A stretch of DNA of 5,734 bases from Candidatus Aminicenantota bacterium (GTDB lineage: Bacteria > Acidobacteriota > Aminicenantia > Aminicenantales > UBA8522): the NCBI GenBank assembly GCA_003524335.1, contig DQHV01000026.1:1-5734 (forward strand), in the 5' to 3' direction. The notes beneath the pieces were generated by a model that worked only from the letters and a program-made list of their open reading frames with translations, ran no database searches and was not told where the DNA came from. Shown in pieces: positions 1-4,393 of this stretch (its first letter is position 1; each line of letters opens with the position of its first letter). The position numbers and the translations under genes were made by a program.

Positions 1-144
1 CAGATCTTCGGCGGCTACGGCTACTCCCGCGAATACCCGGTGGAGAAGCTGATGCGGGACGCCAAGCTCCTCCAGATCTACGAAGGGACAAACGAGATCC
101 AGAGGCTGGTTATCTCGCGCGAAGTGATCGGGCCTATTAAATAA
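1..144 (+). CDS. Acyl-CoA dehydrogenase, C-terminal fragment (5' end outside window)
   Basis: Only the last 47 codons are present, ending in TAA. They read as the C-terminal helical end of a short-chain-type acyl-CoA dehydrogenase, an FAD enzyme that oxidises acyl-CoA to trans-2-enoyl-CoA and passes electrons to electron-transfer flavoprotein. Visible family signatures are [13 protein letters not shown] near the start, the MRDAK segment, and [10 protein letters not shown]. In this family the glutamate of YEGT (fragment residue 28) is the catalytic base that takes the alpha proton; that role is known for SCAD/butyryl-CoA dehydrogenases and is inferred here. The tail after EIQR is of normal length, so the 3' end looks intact. 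Substrate chain length cannot be told from this piece. The next gene converges on it after 13 bases, and I see no hairpin with a T-run between them. Confidence 0.93.
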   Translation, partial: QIFGGYGYSREYPVEKLMRDAKLLQIYEGTNEIQRLVISREVIGPIK

Positions 145-157
145 GGAACAGCGGAGT

Positions 158-646
158 TCAGCGCCCGCCGACCTTCGGCCCCAGGATTTCCCAGAGGTCT
201 TTCTCGACCGACTTCCGGGGGGTTTCGATAATTCGCCCGACTTCCGCATCCCGGAAAAAGACGATGAAAGTCGGGAGCCGCTCGATGTTCTTCCCCTCAA
301 TGTAGGGCCCCCGGGCCGCCCGGTCGCGCGGCACCCCGGTGTATATCGTCCGGATCATCGGGTTCCGGACCATGTCCATGATCTTCAAATAGGCGCTGAC
401 ATGCTGGCGACAGTCGGGACACCAGGTCCCCAGGAAGATTTCAACCCGGACTTCTTCCGGGACGGCTTGGAGCCGGCTGATGATATCGAGCTGGGGGGAG
501 TACCCGTCGACGAACGGCTTCCACTCCGGGATTTTCTGCAAGATCTCTTCGGGTGTGAGCGGACCCACCTCTTCGACTTGGGCGGGTGTCGGTTTGACAA
601 TCAAGAGGAGGATCAGGAGAAGAAAAAGATTCTTCTTCCCGGTCAT
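158..646 (-). CDS. Exported thioredoxin-fold protein with WCPDC active site
   Basis: This is a 162-residue protein. Residues 1-22 form a signal peptide: MTGKK, a leucine/isoleucine-rich core, then likely cleavage after PTPA. A spacer to about residue 65 leads into a thioredoxin fold with the redox motif WCPDC at 75-79 and the expected cis-proline in RLPTF (P125). A dithiol oxidoreductase in the periplasm or attached to the envelope is therefore likely. The CPDC pair differs from thioredoxin's CGPC and from DsbA's CPHC, so the direction of the reaction (reducing or oxidising) is not clear. It starts 28 bases after the exbD stop on the same strand, and no promoter is evident between them, so the two are probably co-transcribed. 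No strong Shine-Dalgarno site precedes the ATG. The start is supported by the signal peptide beginning right there. A client protein is not identifiable. Confidence 0.85.
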   Translation of the reverse strand: MTGKKNLFLLLILLLIVKPTPAQVEEVGPLTPEEILQKIPEWKPFVDGYSPQLDIISRLQAVPEEVRVEIFLGTWCPDCRQHVSAYLKIMDMVRNPMIRTIYTGVPRDRAARGPYIEGKNIERLPTFIVFFRDAEVGRIIETPRKSVEKDLWEILGPKVGGR

Positions 647-674
647 GGGAATAGAAAGCGAAGGCGGAATCTCC

Positions 675-1076
675 CTACTGGGATTCCTCTTCGGTGAAGT
701 ACTCGGGGATGATACCGAGGACCTCGACTCCCGCTCCCTTGGCGATGTCGATCATTTCCATTATGCGGCTGTAGGGGAGCTTGGCATCTGCCCTGATGAA
801 GATCGTCTTATCCTGACGGGCCGAGTAGATACGCCTGAGCTCGTCCTGGAGAACTTTGAGCTCGACCGCTTGCTGGTTGATCAGCACCGACAGGTCTTTT
901 TTCATCGTCAAAACGATCAGGCCGGTCGGCATCCCTCCGCCCGTATCTGTCGAGGTCTCCGGCAGCTTGACGTCGATCCCTTTTTGGACGATCGGCGTAA
1001 TGACCATAAAAATGATCAGGAGAACGAGCAGAACGTCGCACAGCGGTACGACATTGGGTTCGGCTTTCGTCGCCAT
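675..1076 (-). CDS. ExbD/TolR family biopolymer transport protein
   Basis: This is a 133-residue inner-membrane protein of normal ExbD/TolR length. It has a short cytoplasmic N-terminus, one membrane helix at about residues 12-30 containing the family signature PLCDVLLVLLIIFMV, and a periplasmic domain from about 35 to the end. The aspartate D14 sits where ExbD/TolR proteins carry their essential proton-path residue, so the protein looks functional. Family members work with the ExbB/TolQ/MotA-type channel to turn proton-motive force into mechanical work on TonB, TolA or similar partners. The start is well set: AGGAGG (1082-1087) lies 5 bases before the ATG, and a near-consensus promoter lies upstream. 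No ExbB homologue is present. This gene is the first of its transcript, and the gene beyond the promoter is divergent. ExbD, TolR and gliding-type homologues cannot be separated from sequence alone, so no symbol is given. Confidence 0.92.
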   Translation of the reverse strand: MATKAEPNVVPLCDVLLVLLIIFMVITPIVQKGIDVKLPETSTDTGGGMPTGLIVLTMKKDLSVLINQQAVELKVLQDELRRIYSARQDKTIFIRADAKLPYSRIMEMIDIAKGAGVEVLGIIPEYFTEEESQ

Positions 1077-1113
1077 ATGGGCCTCCTACATATCCTCTAC
1101 ACTCGGGACGGCT

Positions 1114-1143
1114 ATTTTATTCCAAACAATTCCTGTTTGTCAA
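1114..1143 (-). promoter_or_regulatory. Sigma70-like promoter for exbD-thioredoxin unit
   Basis: On the minus strand a perfect -35 TTGACA (1138-1143) is followed by an 18-base spacer and a -10 TAAAAT (1114-1119), one mismatch from consensus. Transcription would start near 1107, giving a leader of about 30 bases that holds the AGGAGG of exbD. This makes exbD the first gene of its transcript. Confidence 0.65.
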
Positions 1144-1173
1144 CGCATTTCCTCAGAGAGCCCGCATTTCCGC
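1144..1173. repeat. 9-bp direct repeat abutting the exbD promoter (candidate operator)
   Basis: CGCATTTCC occurs at 1144-1152 and again at 1163-1171. Each copy is extended by N-C, giving 10 of 11 matches, and the copies are 19 bases apart start to start. The first copy touches the exbD -35 box, and both lie between the two divergent promoters. The position suits a regulator site, but a 9-bp repeat in about 160 bases could arise by chance, roughly a 1-in-20 event by a simple count that ignores base composition. Confidence 0.35.
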
Positions 1174-1191
1174 AATTAGTGGCGAGGTCCA

Positions 1192-1220
1192 TTGCATTCG
1201 CCGGCGAGAGTTTGTATAGT
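1192..1220 (+). promoter_or_regulatory. Sigma70-like promoter for the TIGR04076-family gene
   Basis: TTGCAT (1192-1197), a 17-base spacer and TATAGT (1215-1220) form a good match to a sigma70 promoter. A start near 1227 would leave a very short leader that still includes the AGGAGG at 1231-1236. It is divergent from the exbD promoter. Confidence 0.5.
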
Positions 1221-1240
1221 GAAAGCCGAGAGGAGGAACG

Positions 1241-1513
1241 ATGAGAGACTTGAAGGTTGAGGTTGTCGAGGTCAAGGAGCGCTGCGGGGCCAGGCATAAG
1301 GTCGGCGATACATTCTATATCCGGGGAGAAGGTACCATCGAGATCCCCGCCGGCAAACGCGCCTGCATTTTCGCCCTGAACAGCCTGTTCCCTTTCCTGA
1401 CCACCAAGCAGCGGGAGGATGAACTCCCCGACGACGACTGGATCGCGGAAACGGAATTGCTGACCTGCCCGGATCCCAAGGGAGTACTCTTCAAGGTTGT
1501 CCCGCTGAAGTAG
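1241..1513 (+). CDS. Small TIGR04076-family conserved protein
   Basis: This is a 90-residue soluble protein with no signal peptide or membrane segment. It matches what I know of the TIGR04076 family of small conserved proteins: an opening strand ending in VVEVKERC, the HKVGDTFYIRG segment, a central CIFALNSLFPFL segment, and a closing CPDPKGVLFKV. Three cysteines (C15, C42, C76) and H19 lie in these conserved blocks, so metal or cofactor binding is possible, but no function is established to my knowledge. The start is firm, with AGGAGG at 1231-1236 four bases before the ATG and a promoter just upstream. It appears to be a single-gene transcript, because the next gene converges after 23 bases and a terminator-like hairpin follows. 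The family call is from memory of its motifs. Confidence 0.8.
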   Translation: MRDLKVEVVEVKERCGARHKVGDTFYIRGEGTIEIPAGKRACIFALNSLFPFLTTKQREDELPDDDWIAETELLTCPDPKGVLFKVVPLK

Positions 1514-1532
1514 GAGAGGGAAGCCCGACGGG

Positions 1533-1563
1533 AGCGCTATTCCAGGGTTTCCAGCGCTTTTTT
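1533..1563 (+). terminator. Candidate intrinsic terminator after the TIGR04076-family gene
   Basis: AGCGCT (1533-1538) can pair with AGCGCT (1553-1558), and two outer G-T pairs may extend the stem. The loop is 14 bases, and a run of six T (1558-1563) follows. The stem is short and the loop large, so strength is moderate. Most of it lies inside the 3' end of the convergent ACT gene, so that coding sequence also bears this structure. Confidence 0.4.
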
Positions 1564-1932
1564 GTGCTTGTTTGTCTTGAAAACGAGCAGGGCGCGGCCC
1601 AGTCCGGCCGTCGTCCCGTAGCAGTAATCGATATCGACGATGGCGTTTCCCAGGAGGGCTCCGATTTCCGCTCCGGCGCCGATGCGATCGCCTATCTCGA
1701 CCGTGATGACTTTGTTCGTCTTGACCTTGTAGCCGAGCGTCTTCAGCGATTTCTCCGCCTTTTTGTTATCGGCGGTGATCAGCAAGAAGTGCCCTTGGCC
1801 TTCATCCGAATAGGCACAGAGCGCCTTGAGATTGACTCCGGCGTTGGCCAATGTCCCCAGAATCCGGCCCAGGATGCCGGGCTCGTTCGGAGTAATCACA
1901 TGAAGTTCAGTGGCTTCTTCGACTTTGTACAC
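1537..1932 (-). CDS. Stand-alone tandem ACT-domain protein
   Basis: This is a 131-residue soluble protein made of two ACT domains and nothing else. The first (about 6-70) has the canonical ligand-loop form TPNEPGILGRI with ANAGVNL after it. The second (about 73-131) opens with VITVEIGDRIGAG and continues to DIDYCYGTT. ACT domains usually bind amino acids at a dimer interface, and free-standing pairs of this length (COG4747-like) are thought to be sensors or regulators. The ligand here is unknown. In the second domain the usual Pro-Gly after the DR is replaced by IGAG, so its ligand loop may be degenerate. The start is a GTG (1930-1932) preceded by AAGGAG (1941-1946) eight bases upstream, with a TATAAT promoter element above that. 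The gene is divergent from the amidotransferase-like gene, which hints at a shared amino-acid theme but is not proof. Confidence 0.87.
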   Translation of the reverse strand: MYKVEEATELHVITPNEPGILGRILGTLANAGVNLKALCAYSDEGQGHFLLITADNKKAEKSLKTLGYKVKTNKVITVEIGDRIGAGAEIGALLGNAIVDIDYCYGTTAGLGRALLVFKTNKHKKALETLE

Positions 1933-1958
1933 GGCGCGCTCTCCTTCCGCGAGGTATA

Positions 1959-1988
1959 ATTATAGCAAAAACCGGGGCCGCGCAAAAG
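1959..1988 (-). promoter_or_regulatory. Candidate promoter for the ACT-domain gene
   Basis: The minus strand has a perfect -10 TATAAT (1959-1964) inside the palindrome TATAATTATA. The -35 region about 17-18 bases upstream reads only CTTTTGC (1982-1988), a weak match. A start near 1952 would leave a leader of about 20 bases carrying the AAGGAG at 1941-1946. Confidence 0.5.
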
Positions 1989-1996
1989 GGCCGGGG
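1965..1996. repeat. Imperfect direct repeat between divergent promoters
   Basis: GCAAAAACCGGGG (1965-1977) and GCAAAAGGGCCGGGG (1982-1996) share GCAAAA and CCGGGG with slightly different spacing. They fill the stretch between the ACT promoter's -10 box and the amidotransferase gene's -35 box. A regulator site is possible, but the repeat is imperfect and low in complexity. Confidence 0.25.
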
Positions 1997-2024
1997 TTGA
2001 GTTTTTCGCTGGCCTCGCTATAAT
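1997..2024 (+). promoter_or_regulatory. Sigma70-like promoter for the amidotransferase-like gene
   Basis: TTGAGT (1997-2002), a 16-base spacer and a perfect TATAAT (2019-2024). The expected start is near 2031. The first in-frame ATG (2023-2025) overlaps the -10 box and would not be in this transcript, which supports translation from the ATG at 2050. Confidence 0.55.
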
Positions 2025-2049
2025 GGATGCCTCGCCCAGAGCAAAAAAA

Positions 2050-2778
2050 ATGAATCCCGCGACAAAAAAAGATATCCGGGTGGCGCTCATCGATAACTCA
2101 ATCGCTCCCTCCGTCTACAAGCCGGTCGAGCACTGGGCAAGGTTTCTCCAGGTCCCGTTCTCTTCTTTCCGGGCGTCCGACGGCCGACTTCCGGGGTTGA
2201 AGGAGGGTTTCACGCACATCATCTTAACAGGTTCCGAGGCCTCGATCGAGGAGCGGGACGGCTGGGTGGAAGCCGAAGTCGAATTCGTCAAGGAAGCCTT
2301 GAGCCGGGACCTCCCCATCCTCGGGAGCTGCTACGGCCATCAGCTCCTGGCCCTCGCCCTCCGCGGCCCTGCCCACGTGCGGAGGTGCTCCCGGCCGGAA
2401 ATCGGCTGGTATCCGATTGACATCCGCCGGGCCAGCGGTCTCTTGGGGGAAAAGGGTGTAACTTATGCATTCTCGAGTCATTTCGACGAAGTCATCGACC
2501 TGGATGAGGATTTCCGGATTTTAGCCTCGACTCCGGACTGTCCGGTCCAGGCCTTCGAGCTCACGGGCCGGCGGGTCTGGGGTATCCAGTTCCACCCCGA
2601 GATCGACATCCCGGCCGCCCGGGAGTTTCTGCAGAATCTCATCGACCTCGGGCTCAAGACTTCCTCCCTGTTCGCGGAAGCCCTGGGTATGGAGCCACAG
2701 GACTCGGGACTCATCCGCAGGATCGTCCGCCATTTTCTGGGTGTGACCCCTGGTCGATTAACAGGCTGTTCCCCTTGA
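2050..2778 (+). CDS. Class-I glutamine amidotransferase-like protein
   Basis: From the ATG at 2050 this is a 242-residue cytoplasmic protein that is almost entirely one GATase1 domain. It opens with a beta strand IRVALIDNS (9-17). It carries the nucleophile elbow GSCYGHQ with the catalytic cysteine C94, and closes with WGIQFHPEID, which supplies H182 and E184. All three triad residues are present, so hydrolysis of glutamine or another gamma-glutamyl amide is plausible. No synthetase or acceptor domain is fused, and none lies next door, so the partner and product are unknown; GMP-synthase-like stand-alone amidotransferases (COG0518) are the nearest match I can name. An upstream in-frame ATG at 2023 would add nine residues but lies in the promoter -10 box. 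No strong Shine-Dalgarno site is visible for either start. A 35-residue tail after the domain is not recognised. Confidence 0.85.
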   Translation: MNPATKKDIRVALIDNSIAPSVYKPVEHWARFLQVPFSSFRASDGRLPGLKEGFTHIILTGSEASIEERDGWVEAEVEFVKEALSRDLPILGSCYGHQLLALALRGPAHVRRCSRPEIGWYPIDIRRASGLLGEKGVTYAFSSHFDEVIDLDEDFRILASTPDCPVQAFELTGRRVWGIQFHPEIDIPAAREFLQNLIDLGLKTSSLFAEALGMEPQDSGLIRRIVRHFLGVTPGRLTGCSP

Positions 2779-2801
2779 CAAAAGGCTTTTTTTTGTATTA
2801 A
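2775..2801 (+). promoter_or_regulatory. Candidate promoter for the PKD/beta-barrel gene
   Basis: A perfect -35 TTGACA (2775-2780) overlaps the TGA stop of the upstream gene. It is followed by an eight-T run and TATTAA (2796-2801) with a short 15-base spacer; the 17-base-spaced alternative TTAACT is a poor -10. The -35 is strong and the -10 is uncertain. Confidence 0.4.
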
Positions 2802-2808
2802 CTACTCC

Positions 2809-2871
2809 ATGAAAACAAAGTGGGACATATCTATCCCTTTCTGTCATCATTTAAAAGGAGGCGTAGTATGA
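2809..2871 (+). other. Possible 20-codon leader ORF with ATGA overlap
   Basis: An ATG at 2809 opens a 20-codon frame whose TGA (2869-2871) overlaps the ATG (2868-2870) of the downstream exported protein, the ATGA arrangement typical of translational coupling. It has no Shine-Dalgarno site. If transcription starts 7-8 bases after TATTAA it would be nearly leaderless. The predicted peptide (MKTKWDISIPFCHH...) resembles nothing I know. A frame this short can occur by chance. Confidence 0.2.
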
Positions 2872-4325
2872 GAAATAAAAAAGTAATTGTCATCCTCGTT
2901 CTTCTGCTCGCTGTATTCGCTTTGAGCACTTATGCGGAGACAAAAAAGCTCAAGAGCATCGGACAATACACCCTGGTGAGGATCAGAGGAAAAGTCCCGA
3001 CCCAGGAAGTCATGAAGACGCTCGTGGACCGCTACGCGGCGGACATCAAGTATGGCTTCGACATGGCCGGCGCCGGCGATCTTTACCTTCCCTTCATGGA
3101 TCAGCTGAAGAGCGCCTCGTTCGAGGAGAAATCTCTCCCCGTCGGCGACAAGCTCTATTGGATGCTCTTCCGGTCGCACGGAAAAGTGAAAATCGTCCAG
3201 GATATCGAGTGGGCGGGTAAAGCGCCCCTGGACGTGTTCGCGTTCACTATCAAAAAGGATTATAAGGCTTATGAATTCGTTATGCCCCGGCCGTGCGGCA
3301 ACATCTCGCTGCGCAGCATTACCGATCTCGAGCTGCCGCCTGCCGTCTGCAACCTGGCCGTCTCGCCGGCCAAGGTCAACCTCAAAGACCCGGTGACCGT
3401 AGATATGAGCGGCACCCAGCTGGCCAAGTCTATGGAAGTGGACGTCTTCGGGCCGGACGGAGCAAAGCTCGCCACTCATGCCTTCACTCCCGAATCCGCA
3501 AGGAAGCAGTCGAGCTTCGACAAGCCCGGGGTTTATACCTTCAAGGGAAGGGCTATCAACGCCCAAGGTAAGGTATCGTCCAATCTGTGTGAGGCGAAAG
3601 TCGTCGTCAACGCTCCCCCGACCTGCGCTCTCACGACTTCCTGCCTGCCCTGCAAGAATATGGTCGGAAGGCCCATCACCATCGATGCCTCCGGGTCCGC
3701 CGACCCCGACGGCCAGGTCGCCAAGGCCGATTTCGCCATCACCGACACGGCCGGGAATGCGGTCGACAAGTTCATGGACGGAGATGCGCCTTTTGTTTGG
3801 GAAAAAATCTTTGATGAACCGGGAACCTATGCCATCACGGTTGTCGTGACCGATGATTTTGGGGCGGTCTCCGAGCCCTGCCGCGTCGTGCTCGAGGTCA
3901 CTCAGAAGCGGAGCTTCTTCTCCGTAGAGGGCGGACCGTTCTTCGCCCGCGGCAGCCACGGGCCCTACGTCTATGGTCAAGTGGATTGGCTGTATTGGAT
4001 CACGCCGGACAAGGTGGACTTCACCCTCGCAGGGGGAGGGGCCATAGCGCTCAAGGGAGATCCCTGGAAATCGATGGTCCTGGCCGATGCCACCATCAAC
4101 TACCATGCCGGTCCCGTTTACTTCGGCGGCGGCGTCGGGTTCACGACCTCGGTCAAAGAGGGGCGCGATGCCGATTTCGAGCTCGTTGGTCGACTCGGAT
4201 TCGACCTCTTTAAAACTCCAGAAAACATGGGAGGACTGATCTTCCAGCTCAGGTGGCCGGTCGGTTCCGGGCGCTCCTTCGCCGACAACCACAAGTTCGG
4301 GCTCGGGTTCCGGTTCCTGTTCTGA
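2868..4325 (+). CDS. Exported PKD/Ig-like domain protein with C-terminal beta-barrel-like region
   Basis: This is a 485-residue protein. Residues 1-23 are a clear signal peptide (MRNKK, hydrophobic core, cleavage after STYA). Residues 24-150 form a domain I do not recognise. Residues about 158-247 and 250-345 are two Ig/PKD-like beta-sandwich domains; the second has the PKD hallmark DASGSADPDGQ (273-283) and ends GTYAITVVVTDDFG. From about 349 to the end, aromatic/glycine-alternating strands finish in GLGFRFLF with a terminal phenylalanine, as in outer-membrane beta-barrels. At about 135 residues this would be a small barrel, perhaps eight strands. Seven cysteines (143, 161, 241, 253, 259, 262, 338) all lie outside the barrel region, so disulfides are likely. 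The start at 2868 is favoured over an upstream in-frame GTG (2820) by AAGGAGG (2855-2861) six bases before it and by the signal peptide. A strong terminator follows. Function is unknown; a surface or periplasm-facing structural or binding role is inferred. Confidence 0.8.
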   Translation: MRNKKVIVILVLLLAVFALSTYAETKKLKSIGQYTLVRIRGKVPTQEVMKTLVDRYAADIKYGFDMAGAGDLYLPFMDQLKSASFEEKSLPVGDKLYWMLFRSHGKVKIVQDIEWAGKAPLDVFAFTIKKDYKAYEFVMPRPCGNISLRSITDLELPPAVCNLAVSPAKVNLKDPVTVDMSGTQLAKSMEVDVFGPDGAKLATHAFTPESARKQSSFDKPGVYTFKGRAINAQGKVSSNLCEAKVVVNAPPTCALTTSCLPCKNMVGRPITIDASGSADPDGQVAKADFAITDTAGNAVDKFMDGDAPFVWEKIFDEPGTYAITVVVTDDFGAVSEPCRVVLEVTQKRSFFSVEGGPFFARGSHGPYVYGQVDWLYWITPDKVDFTLAGGGAIALKGDPWKSMVLADATINYHAGPVYFGGGVGFTTSVKEGRDADFELVGRLGFDLFKTPENMGGLIFQLRWPVGSGRSFADNHKFGLGFRFLF

Positions 4326-4350
4326 GTCAAACGATAAAATCGCATCGTCA

Positions 4351-4382
4351 AAGGCCGAGGATTCATCCTTGGCCTTTTTTTT
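4351..4382 (+). terminator. Intrinsic terminator after the PKD/beta-barrel gene
   Basis: An 11-bp stem (4351-4361 with 4366-4376, one G-T pair at 4357/4370) closes a TTCA loop and leads into eight T (4375-4382). This is a strong rho-independent terminator for the plus strand. It ends only 11 bases before the first rmlD ATG. Confidence 0.88.
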
Positions 4383-4393
4383 CGCGGTGATGG

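Noticed and set aside
145..157. Terminator between the acyl-CoA dehydrogenase and thioredoxin genes
   Set aside because: The gap is 13 bases, and neither strand shows a hairpin followed by a T-run.
480..1244. A 254-codon plus-strand frame opposite the exbD and thioredoxin genes
   Set aside because: It is antisense to two clear genes and crosses their promoter, with no ribosome site or domain. It is a shadow frame.
2767..2794. Possible terminator for the amidotransferase gene (CCTT/AAGG hairpin before eight T)
   Set aside because: The stem is only 4 bp, so it is too weak to call. The T-run is better explained as the spacer of the TTGACA promoter element.
2820..2867. GTG start at 2820 for the PKD/beta-barrel protein, adding 16 residues
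   Set aside because: It has no ribosome site and would put a charged stretch before the signal peptide, whereas the ATG at 2868 has AAGGAGG at ideal spacing.
2847..4292. A 481-codon open frame on the minus strand opposite the PKD/beta-barrel gene
   Set aside because: It is antisense to a gene with a signal peptide, ribosome site, recognisable domains and terminator. Its own translation has no recognisable domain and has the charged, low-complexity look of a GC-rich shadow frame.
4335..4340. TAAAAT as a promoter -10 box for rmlD
   Set aside because: The matching -35 position reads GGTTCC, and a transcript from here would run straight into the terminator hairpin. It is too weak to annotate.
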